64,000 nt of DNA, taken from the NCBI GenBank assembly GCA_019916065.1, contig CM034233.1, positions 39,162,862 to 39,226,861 of the forward strand. The letters are read 5' to 3'. The notes under the pieces are model-generated. The model was not told the origin of the DNA and searched no databases. It worked only from the letters and a program-made list of their open reading frames with translations. Positions 1 to 13,182 of the stretch are shown one piece after another (position 1 is the first letter of the stretch; each line of letters begins with the position of its first letter). This stretch comes from Vitellaria paradoxa. Its lineage: Eukaryota; Streptophyta; Magnoliopsida; Ericales; Sapotaceae. A program made the translations under genes and the position numbers.

Positions 1-3000
1 AATGTTCATTTTTAATAAAATTTTAAAGAAAATTAAAGTTTAAATATTTTTTTAAATAAAATATTTAGTTAACTTTGTCTAACAGGTATCCATACATTGT
101 TTAATAAATCTATACAATTTTATTATTTATTACAAATATCATCACATTTTTCAAAATATTAATTTAAAAACTTTTATATATAAAAAGTGTTCAAAAATAT
201 ATACGAAACTTTGATGACGTAGGACAAATATTTAAAAAATAATTAATTCTCTATTTATTTAAAATTGAGAAAAATATAATTTATATAATTTTACAAAATA
301 TAATATTATACTATATATATATACAAAGTAAAAACTGATAATATCGCTGTGCCACGTATGACTCAACTTGCACAAGAGTTATGACACATGGCACCTAATT
401 ATAATTATCTTGCGTCACCAGAATTGAAGTTGCACTATGATTGTGACACGTGTACAGTTGTGACACGTGATACCAAATTATAATTATCTTATAAAAAAAT
501 TAGCATTGTACATAATTACTACTTATTCATAATTTAAGATTTTAATTTATCAACATAAATTTATAATTATAATTATCTTAATTTATAATTATATAACCTA
601 AAAGAAATTAATATTGTACCTTATTACTAGTCATTCACAATTTTATTCAAAGTCAAGTGTTCATAAATATCATTTGATATTTTTATTTAATCTACACTCT
701 ATTTATCATATAATTTTTTATTTTTATTTTTTATGTTTTAATATTTTTATTTAAAACATAATTATTATCATCATCGTCATCATCAACAAACAAGCTATTA
801 TTTAATCTAATCTTCTATTTATCATATAACTTTTTATTTTTTATGTTTTAATAAATTTAATTTAAAAGATACTTTTTATTATTATTAAACAAAATAATGC
901 ATTATTAAACAAAATAATACAAAAAAATAATTAATCTATTAAATAAAGATTTTAATTTAGTAACAAATAACATGTCATTTATTATTTTTATTATTAGACA
1001 AAATAAGTAATATATCTTAAATCAAATTATAATATTGTTTATTAAAATTATATATATTATAATAATATTTATTAAAAAATATCATACAATATTAGAAATT
1101 AAACAAATAAAATTGGTAATGGATGACGTAGATATGAGACAAGACTATCTAAGATGATTTTGTTTATTGCACAAATTATTCTTTTTGATGTAAAAATACA
1201 GAAGTTAAAATAATAAAAATTTATAAAAAAATAATAAATATCCATTAAATTAGAAGATGTGACAATAATAAGATAACCACAAATAGAATTTTAAAGAAAC
1301 AAAAATACATTGAGTCCAAAATTAAACAAAACAATGCAAAAAATTAATTATCCTATTAAATAAATATTTTAATTTATTAACATTAATTTATAATTATAAT
1401 TATTTTAATTTAATTATATATTTTTAAAAAATTAGTATTGTATATAATTACCACTTATTCACAATTATATTCAAATATGTTCATTGATATCACTTAATAT
1501 TTTTATTTAATCTACACTTCTATTTTTCATATAACTTCTTATTTTTTAGTTTTTATATATTTATCATACAACTTCTTATCAAATTTAGGTAAAATATTCC
1601 TATCTAAGCTAGAATACAAATTCATATGATTTTCTTTTACACATAACAATTTAAAAAATATATAAAATAGCATTCACACCCAGAAAAACATACCAGAATT
1701 TTATTATGATAGCTTTTACTTTTTATTAATATAGTTGGGTGTAATTATTTGTTAGTTTCTTTTGGGTCATTATTCCTCTATATTGAAATTATTTTTTGTT
1801 TATGTATTAATTTTTTGACTTATTTTACAATTGATTCATTAAAATATATAAGGTTTGCTTTTTTTTTTATTCTATCTTTTAATATGATTGTTAAAATATA
1901 TAAAGTTTGATTTTAGTGTGTTTGCTAACATTAATTTTTAAATTTTATTATATTTTTCATTATTGATAAAATTTTAATTTTTTTGTTTACTACAGGGAAA
2001 GTCGACTCTTTGTTATATTTTTCAATTTCGTCATTCAAAAATACAAGGTATAATTTTTTTAATTCTTATTGTATTTTTTAATGTAATTGTTGACATATTT
2101 TTTTAGATTTTATTATATTTTTTATTGTCATTAAATTTTAAACTTCCTGTGTATTAAATTACAATAGAAACCTCTTTTTATTGTTATTTTTAATTTTTTT
2201 GATATTCTCTTCAGATTTATTACTATGTTTAGTTTTATTAAATGATATTCCTTTACATTAAAATTATTTTTTGTTTATATATTTTTTTAGATTTTTTTTA
2301 ATCCATCCATTCAAATGCATAAGATCTAATTTTTTTAGATTTTATTTTACTTTTAATGTAATTGTTAATTAAATTTATGTTATATTTTTTATTATTAGTA
2401 AAATTTTAATTTTGTTATGTATCATATTATAAGAAAAGTCTCTTATTCGACTTCTTTTTCAATTTATTCATTCAAATATACAAAATATAATTTTTAAAAT
2501 TTGTTCTATTTTTATTTAATGTGATTTTTAACATAACTTTTTAGATTTTATTAAATTTTTCATTATTCTTAAAAGTTTTAATTTTTTGTAAACTAAATAC
2601 TGAAATTCTATTTAAATTTTATCTTAATTTATAATTATCTAATAGAGTTTTATTTAATTAGAGACAATAGTTAATTTAATTATATTTAACAAAAACATAG
2701 TGTATTTTATGTAAATTTAAATTCTTATCTATTTGAAATTTTATCCTTACCCCTTTCATTATTTATATTGATTATTACATTAGTTTTTAAATTATTATAT
2801 GAAAATTAGATATTAGAATTTAATTTAGATAAAAATTAAATACTAAGTTATAATTTTATTATCTTATTAAATATAATTTCGTGGATTTATTTTAAATTTT
2901 TTGTTATACATTTTATTTAGATAGATAAAATGCGTTATTTTAAAATATATCTTCACTAAATATAATTTTATGAATTTATTTTAAATTATAATTATACATT

Positions 3001-3764
3001 TTATTTAGATGGCTAGAATGCATTATTTTAAAATATATTTTGTTAAATATAATTTTAAAAATGTAAAAATATAAAATTATGAATTACAAAATTAAATATA
3101 TTATATATATTTAATCCAAATCTATTTGAAGGTACTAAAAATTTTTATCTAATTTATCATTTATTATAATTATAATTTATCATAACGTTTATCGTAATAT
3201 AAACATAATTTGATTAAATAAAATAAAAGATAAATTATTATTTGACACCATACACTTTTAGAATTATAAATAATTTTACGATTCTTATATTTTATATTTT
3301 AATAATAATTTTAATTATTTTATTGTATAAATTTAGAAATTATAATTCAAATCAAATATTATCATCATCTTATCTCATTCTATTTTGATAATTAAAATCA
3401 AATAAAATTAAAACTAATAAATTTTACTAATAAAAATGAAAATAAAAATTAATAAATTTTACTGATAAAAATTAAAATTAAATATATTACAAAATATTTT
3501 AATAAAATTATATAATTCCATAAAATAGTTAGAGTTATTTGTTTTACTAAATTTTGATCCGATTTGATCCAATCTTGAAAAATAAAATTTGTTTTAGAAT
3601 ATATATTAAATTATAAACTTACCTAATTGACTAGATCTGATTTTTGTTTTAAATTGTTTATTAATTTTAATATATATTTTTATTTTTTAATTCTTGACTC
3701 ATTTTGCAAAGTCAGAAATACTATTAGTCTAATTATATTAATCAGTTAAAAATTATCTATAACC
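1..3764. repeat. AT-rich intergenic DNA with diverged dispersed repeats
   Basis: I see no gene here. The stretch is extremely AT-rich and no open frame looks coding. It does hold related segments: 541-730 and 1,371-1,550 share the same order of motifs (TTTATAATTATAATTAT, then TTAGTATTGTA-like, then a run ending in TATTTTTATTTAATCTACAC). The stretch 895-965 resembles the start of the second copy (ATTAAACAAAA...CTATTAAATAAA...TTTTAATTTA). These look like decayed copies of one short noncoding transposable element, but no terminal repeats or target duplications can be fixed. Confidence 0.5.
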
Positions 3765-5037
3765 AATTGAAATTTAAAATTAAAATTTTTTTAGAAAATT
3801 TTCTAAAAATAAATTATTCACAGGCTTAAATAAAATTTCAAATTTTATTTAATTTAAGATGTAACAAATTTCAGATATACAATTTTTTTTGTATTTTTGT
3901 GTGTTTAGACAAATTATTTTAATTTTTATTTGTGTTCTTAATTTAATTATTAATTTATTTGAAATATATAAATTTTACGACTATATTAAATTTATAAGTA
4001 AGCGAGTCAGCTTTTAGAACTCATGAGTTCATTTATGTAAAATTTATAAGGAAGTGAGCTTTTTTTCAAAACCTAACCAAGTGGGTTCCTTTTTGAAACC
4101 CATGAAATTTTTTACATTTATTAAATTATATGCCATAATTTTAGTATTTTTATAAAAAAAAAGTGAATTTGTAGCATTTTAGCAATGTGGGATAAATAAA
4201 TAAATTTTTTTGAATGAGAAAAGAGAAGAGAATAAAAAGAAATGAATGAATTCAAAAAATAATTCAAAAAGCTAAAAAAATAGAAAAATAGAATGGCATA
4301 TATCATGTAGAATTGAAGTAAAGGAAAAAAAGACAGAAAAATACATTTGTTTTAATATTATAGTAAATAGATAAAATAGATTTATAAAAATAACTCAAAT
4401 TTTAAGTATTCAATTAAAAATTGTGACATGACCAATTTCAATTTAAAATTAGAAATTTTTCTAAACAAAGAAATTATTCCCAGGCTTAGATAATATTTTA
4501 GCATTTTTTTTTTTTTGTGTTTTTAAATTTTAGCATTTTTTGTGTTTGTAAACTTAAGCTAAAAAAAAGTTATGTTTTTTTTTAATTAGATGAATATTTA
4601 ATAATTTTTAAATATTTTTAATCCAAATTAATTATTTAATAAATTTTACAACTACAATGAATGAATACATAGGTTCCATTTAAGAAACTCATAAAAATAG
4701 GTTCCTTCTTGGAACCCAATAAAGTAGGTTTACTTTTTAAATCCAAAAGCTCTTTTGCATTTATTAAAACCACATGCCACAACTCTAGTGTTTTTATAAG
4801 TAAAAGAAAAAGTAAAGTTGTAGTGTTTTGTCAATGTGGGACAAAGAAATAATAGTTTTGTGAATGAGAAAAGAGAAAAGAAGAAGAGGGAATGAAAAAA
4901 ATTAAAAAATAATTCAAAAATCTATATAAACAAAAAAAGGAAAAGTAGAATGATGATTAAAGAGGCATGCCACGTAGGATTGGAGCAAAGGAGAAGAGGA
5001 GAGAGAAAATACATTGTTTTAGTATTATAGTATAGAT
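3765..5037. repeat. Imperfect direct duplication, unit about 0.67 kb
   Basis: Two collinear copies lie at about 3,765-4,375 and 4,437-5,037. Both run AATTTAAAATT, then AAATTATTC.CAGGCTTA, GGTTCCTTTTTGAAACCCA or its variant, CATTTATTAAA..ATATGCCA, GCAATGTGGGA, GAATGAGAAAAGAGAA, and end in TTTTA.TATTATAGTA. The second copy is less AT-biased (GCATGCCACGTAGGATTGG). Small open frames inside it (4,121-4,306 and 4,922-5,104, minus) are not shared between copies and are not genes. This is probably a tandem or nested copy of a noncoding element. Confidence 0.7.
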
Positions 5038-5802
5038 CTATTAAGTAAACAGCATTGCAATAACTATAGCTATTTAGATACATACATATAAAATAATATA
5101 TCATGATATGTATTAAAGTGACCCCAAAAAGAAGAAGAAGAACAACAACAACAACAATAATGAAACTCTAAAGCACTTTAAATCCAAATTGCTAAAAAAA
5201 ATAAAAATAAATAAAAAGGTCTTCTGAAAGTGATATCAAAAAATACTAATCCAAATTATTCACATCTATATTATAGATCATCTAAAATATATAACATTTA
5301 AAATATTTGTCCAAATAAATTAAATCCAAATTATAAACTATCCAAAACATAACCATCCAAAATATTAGTTCAAAAAAGTCAATGTGAAATTGGGAATATA
5401 AGTAATAGAGTCTTGTTAAGAAAGATCAAATTTTGATTTCAATATTTTAACAAGAGTATTATTGTCCAAAATTTTATGAACCAATGAGAACCCCTAAATT
5501 ATGATGTTCAAAAAATTAGAACAAAATAAGCACTCATGGGTTCTGAAGGGTTCAACAAACCCATGAGAACATCCTGAGCCCATCACTTAAAAACTCCTAA
5601 GTATGGTTTGCATAAACACCTAAGAACCCAAACTTTAAAAAACTCTCAGATCATATGAATTTTTGACTTCCAAGCACACCTTAAGTGTCTTTTAACTGTG
5701 CTGTGAGTTGTGTGCACATGTGATAGCTAGGATGCTTGGGTGCACCCAAACATTAGAGCAGCATTTGAACACTATAAGTGTAGTAGTTGAATTCTGGCCT
5801 TC
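5038..5802. other. Intergenic, no gene seen
   Basis: No coding signal is seen. A short trinucleotide tract (GAA/CAA units, about 5,129-5,158) is the only local structure. The stretch ends at the left border of element D. Confidence 0.5.
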
Positions 5803-5807
5803 TACTC

Positions 5808-7982
5808 TGAAAAATTATGTGAATTGCTAGTATCAAACAATCAGCCAAACAAACATGTGTAGAAAAATAAAGTGACACAAGGATTTAACGTGGAAAACTT
5901 AAACTGGGAAAAATCACAAACTTCTTTCACTATATAAGTCAGGTTACAAAGTTATGCAATCGACCCTCCGATCCCTTATGTTAAAGCTTTGCTCGAGTTC
6001 ACGATACATCCTCACTGGTAAAAGACCAATTTTTAGATTCTTGAAGATCACAAACATCAAAGTGTGAAGTTGTTTGGTTAAGAGATGAAGAAAATTTTTG
6101 AAGTGATGTAGTAGTTTTTTGCCTCACATTCTCTGTATTAAAAAAACCATAGGAGAAAATTTCTATTTATAAAACATTCAAGCAATCCAATCCTGCGTAA
6201 GATTGTTTGGTTTTCTATTTCAAAAATCTTTTAGGAGACTTTCTAAAATTTTTTAGAAAACTTTCTGACCTCCTTGGACATCAGGAAACCTTACTTGAAA
6301 TATTTTAACCTCCTTAAGTAATAGGAAACTATCCTAAAAATCTTCAAACCTATTCTTTAACTAGGCCTGTCAATGGCTGGATTTAGATCTGATCTAGATT
6401 AAATCTATCAGATCTAGATCTAATTATAATAGATTTAATCCAAATCCAAAAGTAATTGGATTCAATTTGTAAGATCTAGTCCAGATCCATATACTGGCGA
6501 ATCCGACTTGTTGCAAAATATAAATATTTTTAAATCTTATTTCATAAAAATAAAAAATATATTTTATTCAAAATATATTATAAATATACATATAACCAAC
6601 AAAAAAAAATTATAAATCATGATTGGTAAAATTGAGAATTTAATATGAACAGGTCTATTTTCTAAACATTTTCAAAGTCTTAAGCCCATTTGATAAAATA
6701 TATTTACTATTTTTCTATTTATGTGTGCAAATTTCGAAAACTGGTAACTAAAATATATTTGTTAAATTTATTTTTATGTTTTGTTTTACAAAAAAAGTAT
6801 TTTCATTCTCATTTTTTTCTGTTGTAAACATTTGTCAATTTTAACATTTTATACATTTTTGTTACATCATATTAAAATGAATTATTTTATTCAAATTATT
6901 TATTAAACAAACAACTATTTTTAATAAATAATATAATTTAACTAATTTAATTAATTATTAATTAAATTATTATGGAGTATATTTTATTAAATTATTTTTA
7001 GTAAATAATATAATTAAATTTATTAAATTAATAAATAATTGATTTAATTAATTAATTTAACATGAAATATATTTTATTAAATTAATTTTAATAAATAATT
7101 GATTTAATTAATTAATTTAACATGGATTACATCTTATTAAATTATTTTTAATAATTTTTATCAACTATTTACCTTCAATTTCTAATAAAATAAGTTAATT
7201 GAGGTTGATGATTTAAAATGATCTCATCTCATGTAAACAGGCGGATGGTATTTATATAAATATTCAACTTAATTATTTGCCCTGGGACCAAAGCCTTTAT
7301 GACGTTAAAATTCAACGCAGCTTCAACATGCTTGTGTGCCGTTGTTATCGAGATATATATATATTTATATATATTAATATATGTATATATATGTATACGT
7401 ATATGCTGTGTGAAGCATGTAATCAACACAGTCTATATATATTTATAGTTAAAAATAAATTCTTTAACAATATAATAACTTAAATAATTTTTTTAATTAT
7501 TATATTTTAAATTTTTATTGTTAATTTAACTAACTTGCAACCATATTAAAAATGAATGAAATAAGTAATCTCACATAATTAATATGCAAATTAAGCAGTA
7601 TAACATTTAATTTATGCTCATATATCTATATATAGTAAAGTAAAATAATTAAAATGATTGATTTTATTTCACGTAAAATTTTTTATTTTATAAATATTTT
7701 TAAAATTTTTATTCTTTATTTTTAAATATTTTATTTTTAAAAATAATGGGTCTGACAGGTTATCTGGATCCAGATCCATTAGCTCTTGAAACCAACGGAT
7801 CTAGATCTATTGGGTCACGCATTTAATTGGATAAATCTGGTCTAACATTACTAGATCTGCTCCAAGTCAGATCTGGTCCCATTAACAAGCCTACCTTTGA
7901 CAGCTTAGCTAAATGCCAAAAAGTATAATTTTAAAATTATTATTTTATTCACTAATTTGCCATTACAAAAATAAACTTAACA
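5808..7982 (-). repeat. 3' LTR of element D, interrupted
   Basis: Matches 11,328-11,980 over both parts: 5,808-6,361 before the hAT insertion and 7,894-7,982 after it. Shared landmarks are GCTAGTATCAAACAATCA, TTCACTATATAAGTC, GTTACAAAGTTA, TTTTAGGAGACTT and the terminal AATAAAC.TAACA. The purine tract lies just outside at 7,983-7,996. Confidence 0.8.
6362..7893. mobile_element. Non-autonomous hAT-type DNA transposon (1.53 kb)
   Basis: Ends are inverted: TAGGCCTGTCAATGG on the left and the reverse complement of TAGGCTTGTTAATGG on the right. The flanks form an 8-bp duplication with two transitions (TCTTTAAC at 6,354-6,361; CCTTTGAC at 7,894-7,901). The uninterrupted sister LTR (11.9 kb) lacks this segment, which confirms an insertion. 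Both subterminal regions carry many AGATCTAGATC-type repeats, typical of transposase-binding arrays in the hAT superfamily. The interior is AT-rich with a TATATA microsatellite near 7,350-7,400 and no transposase frame. Confidence 0.8.
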
Positions 7983-9637
7983 ATCTCCCCATTTGACAAT
8001 TTTGTGACAAAACAATGCTTCCATTTGCAATCAAAAAAAAATTACAATATTTCCCAATATCTAAACTTAATCAACATGAGCTTCCCCCCTCAATATGTGA
8101 ATTTCTGAGCTCTTCTTTGATCAATGTTCATATGTAAACCTACACATCACTTAAACAAAACACCTTGTGAAAAGTATTAAGTTTAAAATTATACAATCAA
8201 ACTCTTCTCCCCTTTTTGCCATAAAATTAACAAATATGAAACCAAGAAAATAAGGAGTGAGAAGGATGGAATATGAATCAATAAAGATAAGGGAAAATGG
8301 GATACATATGCAACAACAAAAAATATGTAAATAATCCAACTAACCAACAAAGTCAATAAATCCAAAAACCTCCAAAGTCCCCCTCTTTTTATCACCCAGT
8401 GAATTGCCAACTACACAGCTAAATACCTGGCAATCAGTAGGTTTAAAATCCTACAAAATTCACTAAGTTGTGTGCCAAGACAAAAAAAAAAATAATAAAA
8501 AAGAAAATAACATAAAAGAAAATAAAATAAATGGGTTGAACAAAGTTTAAGCAAATAAAACGTCAATTCACACTTCAATCATATCATACACTACTTTAAT
8601 TATACCCTTGGAGATTAAAAATTAAACAAATTGAACAATCACCAAGGTATGAACTTGTAATACTTAAAATCTATTAACATAACTCCATATAATGCTCAAA
8701 GTTATACAAGTGATACTCTAAGTATATGTGTGATTTTAAGAATTATCAAACTAAATACAATGAAACACTAAAATTATAAATGTGGATAGAACGTTTTTCA
8801 AAGGCCATTGGTTGTAATTGGGAAAAAATAAAATAAATTCAATCATTTTCAACTTATAACTCCAAATTTTTTTTCTTTTCCAAATCATTTTTTTTACAAG
8901 AATTTATGTTGCCATTTTTTTCGGCAACCTAATGTGCATAATGGCTTTCACACATTTATAAGTAGGTAGCTATTCCTTTAAATCGTTTTAGCCTAAAGGA
9001 TGGTTATTTTGATAACCAATGTGTCATTAAAGGGCTTCTCACTAGTCCCACTAGCAGCCTTTTCTATGCTTCTACTTGAAAGGCACAATATACACAAATA
9101 GACAAAGAAGAGAATCCAATCCGACAAGTACAAAAATAATATGACATTGTACCGAGTAAGAATCAATCTTGTATTTTAGCAATTTAGAGAATCACAAGCA
9201 TAACAAATAACACTCAATGTGCGTTATAAAAAAAAAAATAAGTAAAGCAAGTAACACATTAATAGTGTTCAATCTATTTATTCTAAAATTCTAAGAGTTA
9301 AACAGATAACAGTGTATGATGGATAAAATGTAAATCAAGAACTTATCATACTCCCCCATAATCCAAGACCCTTTTTTGAAGTGATAATACTTAGCCTAAG
9401 TAATGGTGCACACACCTAAGGAAGTTTGACAGAATTCAAACATAAGATGTTAGAGAGGCTAAGAAAAGTGTGTTATAGAGAATATACCTCTCAACAAAAA
9501 TTACCAACAAGGACAAAAGATAAGGCAATAGAGAATAAACACAAACAAATCACTACTCCTAAAACTATGCGACAGGTAATCATAGCCTATGAAAAAAATA
9601 AACATTAAGCACACCCTAGTTTATACCATATTACCAA
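7983..9637 (-). other. 3' noncoding part of element D, with polypurine tract
   Basis: On minus this is the region between the gag stop and the 3' LTR. It ends in a purine tract (AAATGGGGAGAT) at 7,983-7,996, where plus-strand priming would occur. The segment around 8,935-9,060 matches element E at about 14,505-14,610 in the opposite orientation (shared CTAGT.GGAC.AGTGAGAAGCCC and TGTGAAAGCCA), so the noncoding 3' parts of D and E are related. Small open frames near 8.15-8.41 kb are not coding. Confidence 0.65.
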
Positions 9638-11290
9638 TTATTTATCATTAAATTTTACCCCTTTTACATGCCTAAGAGTTATACACGCATTGAAATCATC
9701 TTTTCTAGCCCAAGCTACACAAGTTTTTATTTGAGTTTTCTTTACTTGGGATGACTTTTTATTAGATGCAGTCGTTTTCTTGATAGATTTAAAATTTTTA
9801 TTTTGCTTTGAAACTTGTCTCGTCGACCTCAGAAAGAAAAATTTAGAGTCAAAAGTGGGAGGGTAGTCTTGAAAGATTTGAAATCTATTTGACAATTTTG
9901 AATGAAAACTTTAATTTTTGTCAAGATAGTTTATAAGCAATCCATACAACTTAAAGCAATTTAGGCGGATATGATCATCCATCATCCCACAATGATGGCA
10001 AACTAGTACAAAGGGTGATTGATTGAACATACCTTGTGGCTTACCTTTCACCAATCAAGTCGAAACTTGGTTCTTATGAGTCTTTTTCTTTTGAGGAGGT
10101 GTAGAAGTGGATGCTAAGGGAGCAAGATCAGATAATTGGGTCAAAGCCTTTCCAAATGCGTTTGGAGGATTATTTGATTTTTCAACCTTTAAATCACTTG
10201 CTCCAACAAATCTCAGTTCCTGCCTAGCAGTGGCCTTTTGTTGAAAACCCAAGATTTCATGAAGATTTTTCAAGAGTTTGCTAAACTTCTCTTAGACTTC
10301 ATGTAGCTCACTCTAAAGTTCTATGTACTCCTTGTCTTTCACCTCTAATTTGTCTTTGGGTACCTTGGCTATGTCTTTTAAGTTCTTGTACTCAGCTTTA
10401 AGTTTGGGTAAAGAGTCCTCCACTTCAAAGCATTGAATAGTCAAACTTTTACACTTGCTAATGAGGGCTTCCTTTTCCTTCTTTAGGACTCGACCTATAG
10501 CTTTCAACTTAGAATTTTCCTTAAGTAATTTTTGGTTAGCTTTAATTAATTGAACATTAGTATTATCATCATTATCAGATGAAGAAAAAGAATGACAAGA
10601 CTCAATATTTGAAGACTCACCAATATTAAGAGAAGTACTGCGAGAGGGATTTAACTTACTGGCATCCCTGTAGAATTCAATAATACCTCAAAAATTCTTC
10701 TCGTCCAAGTCATGAAGGCAATGAAGTTGCTGGATTCATCATCCTCAGGTTCAGATTAATTGACTCCTTGTCAAAATCATCTCAAGTAATGCTTAAGCTC
10801 TTTTTGGATTTTCGATTCTTCTTTCGATTAGGGAAATCTTAGGAGATGTAACAACAGTCGTGACACTTGAAACATTGAATTATTGAATTCCTTTACTTTT
10901 TGAACCTCCTTGTTTACTTTCACCATCCTTACCTGAGTTGGAGGATTTACCTTTCTTCTCAGATTTGCTGAAAGAGTTCTTCTATGAAGGATTGGACTTC
11001 CTTGCTTGTTGCTTTTGAGCGAGAGACTTTAGTTTTATGGCAAGAGAAGCAATTTCCTCATCCTTCAAATCTGAGTTGTCAATACCCACCAAACTTTCAA
11101 TTTCTTCTTTGATCACCTTAAAAGCCATCCCTTTAGACTTTCTGAGTTTAATGGCGTTGGCTTCAAAGATTTGACAAGAACCAACCAAATCTTCTAATCT
11201 CATCTCATCTCTATTTCTCGTCTCTTCTATGGTTATTACTTTTGATTCATAAGATAAGGGGAACGATCGAAGAATTTTTCTAATAATTAT
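9638..11290 (-). pseudogene. gag: gag remnant of element D (SIRE-like copia)
   Basis: Reading minus, the frame begins only about 25 bases past the primer site and already lies in the middle of Gag: KILRSFPLSYESKV and EDLVGSCQIFEAN are the usual end of the copia UBN2 gag domain. A lysine/glutamate-rich coiled-coil stretch (about 10,313-10,507) follows. Then comes a zinc knuckle CHHCGMMDDHIRLNC, which has one residue more than CX2CX4HX4C, apparently a duplicated GAT codon. The last part has W.RKDDF, as in SIRE-type Gag tails. Several stops and shifts break it (for example at 10,982, 10,313 and 10,055). The N-terminal half of Gag and all of Pol are absent. Confidence 0.75.
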
Positions 11291-11314
11291 GGGATTAAGG
11301 ATAGGCTCACCAAA

Positions 11315-11326
11315 CTTTCATACCAA
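11315..11326 (-). promoter_or_regulatory. Primer-binding site of element D (tRNA-iMet type)
   Basis: On minus, directly after the LTR end (TTTTTTCA, then AT), the sequence reads TTGGTATGAAAG. The usual copia site is TGGTATCAGAGC, complementary to the initiator tRNA-Met 3' end. The match is decayed but in exactly the expected place. Confidence 0.7.
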
Positions 11327-11327
11327 T

Positions 11328-11980
11328 TGAAAAAATAAATGAAGTGCTAGTATCAAACAATCAATCAAACAAACAAGTACAAAAAAAATAAAAAAATGAC
11401 ACAAGGATTTAATGTGAAAAATCCAAACTGGGAAAAATCATAAACTTCTTTCACTATATAAGTCGGGTTACAAAGTTACAACCACAAAGTTATCCAATCG
11501 ACCCCTCGACCCCTCGTGTTGGAACTTTGTTCGAGTCCACGATGCACCCTCACTAGTGAAAAACCAATCTTCAAATCCTTGAAGATCATGAACAGCAAAG
11601 TTTAAAGTTATTTGGTTAAGAGATGAAGAAAAGTCTTGAAGTACTGTAACAACTTTTTATCTCACATTCTCTATGTTGTAGAAACCCTAGAAAAAAGTCT
11701 ATTTATGGAGTACTAAAGTAATCCAATCCTATATAAGATTGCATAGTTTCCTGTTTCCACAATCTTTTAGGAGACTTCCCAGAATCTTTTAGGAAAAATT
11801 TCAACCTCCCTGAACATTAGAAACCTTCCTTAAAATATTTCCAATCTCTTTAACTAATAGGAAACTTTCCAAAAAATCTTCAAACCTATACATTTAACAC
11901 CTTAGCCAAATGCCTAAATGTATAAGTTTAAAATCATTATTTTGTTTACTAATTTGTCAATTACAAAAATAAACCTAACA
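11328..11980 (-). repeat. 5' LTR of element D
   Basis: Uninterrupted 653-bp copy of the D LTR. A TATATAAG box (about 11,454-11,461) sits in a segment conserved with the other LTR (TTCACTATATAAGTC). It lies on the plus strand as read; the minus-strand promoter is not clear. The end TAACA at 11,976-11,980 abuts the duplication TGCTC. Confidence 0.75.
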
Positions 11981-12171
11981 TGCTCCTTTAATTAATTTGA
12001 ACATAGCTTCTCTAGTCCAGACCTTGTGTCTATTGAAAACTTTTTTTTTTTTTTGTGTTTTTCCCGTATATCTTTTTTTGCCACTTGCACATTTGGTGTC
12101 TCTTATACCTCAAATGTTTACCCGAGAATGCATGAACACAGTAAATGTAAGATAATTGAGATAAAATCAAG

Positions 12172-13083
12172 TGTAAGGTTTTATAATGGCAAATCCATAC
12201 AAAATTTTAAATTAAATATTGCAAAATTAAATATTTCCTAAATTGAAGAGAAGAAAAGATTTGCATGTTTCCTAAATTGAAGATTTTTCAAATTGATAAG
12301 TTTCTAAAAGACCACAATCATAATATTACAATCTAAGTCCAACTAGGAGTGAAAAGAAGACTGCACAGATTAAAAAATACACATAAAATTTCAGTACGCA
12401 TCGTAGGTAGTACACAAGGAGTGTGCGGCTGTGCCACATTAGTGTTGGGAGCTTGCAGGGTGTGCAAAGATTTGCCCATGTTGATTTCTGGCCCCATAAT
12501 GGATTCCAGTAGACCTCGCAACCTAGTTGATGGGAATGTGATGGTTCGAGGAGCGAATTATTTTATGGAAGATTCTGTTTCTGTTTAGGAAATCTATTAT
12601 CTAGAAGATTCTGGTTCCATTTTAGGAAATTTGTTTTTGGGAAATCTGTTTATATATTTGAGTCCTAATTGGAATAGGATTGTTTATATACTTGAGTCAT
12701 AATTAGAATAGGACTTTATAAATATATATATATGTACCTAAGCTTAATGTACAATAGGAGAACTGAAGGGGCATGTTAAAGAGTCTTTTGAGAGAGAGAA
12801 TTTTTCTTTTGTGAGCTCAGTAGTCTTTCTCTTATTTTTCTTTGTATTTTTTCTTTACTTTCTGTGTGAGACAGAAAGCCCACTTGTAGGGCTAGTCGAG
12901 TGAGTTGAGCAAGATTAGCAAAAGAATTTGTGCAAGCGAGTCATAGTGAATTCAAGTAGTGTCTTGTAACCAATTGATATTGGGATTTGTAATTGAGGTT
13001 TTTCTCCCTATGAGAGAATTTCCTCATTATTCTCTGGTGTTATTATTTTGTTTTGTATGTGATTACTTGGTTTAGAATTTTTA
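12172..13083 (+). repeat. 5' LTR of element E
   Basis: 912 bp; related to 15,364-16,156. It is longer mainly because a stretch containing TTTATATA.TTGAGTC.TAATT (12,648-12,715) is duplicated and because 12,395-12,480 holds extra sequence. A TATA-like run (AATATATATATATG, about 12,720-12,733) and a CT-rich leader with AGAGAGAGAA follow, as expected for U3/R. Confidence 0.8.
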
Positions 13084-13085
13084 AT

Positions 13086-13097
13086 TGGTATCAGAGC
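13086..13097 (+). promoter_or_regulatory. Primer-binding site of element E (tRNA-iMet)
   Basis: TGGTATCAGAGC, a perfect match to the standard Ty1/copia site complementary to the 3' end of initiator tRNA-Met, two bases after the LTR end. Confidence 0.95.
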
Positions 13098-13182
13098 AGG
13101 TCACTCTACGTTCTTGATTAAGATCAAATCTGAATCAAGGATCAACTTTTTAAATCCCTAAGTGACACCAAGATTTCAAATC

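Larger units (their letters stand above)
5808..11980 (-). mobile_element. Element D: gag-only SIRE-like Ty1/copia LTR element
   Basis: The element is defined by two related LTRs (5,808-7,982 and 11,328-11,980) in direct orientation, each starting TGAAAAA and ending TAACA on the plus strand. A tRNA-iMet-type primer site lies inside the right LTR and a purine tract (ATGGGGAGAT on minus) inside the left one, so transcription runs on minus. Flanks are TACTC (5,803-5,807) and TGCTC (11,981-11,985), a 5-bp duplication differing by one transition. The interior encodes only a broken gag; no protease, integrase or RT can be found. The left LTR is interrupted by a hAT-type transposon. LTRs differ strongly, so the insertion is old. 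Confidence 0.8.
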
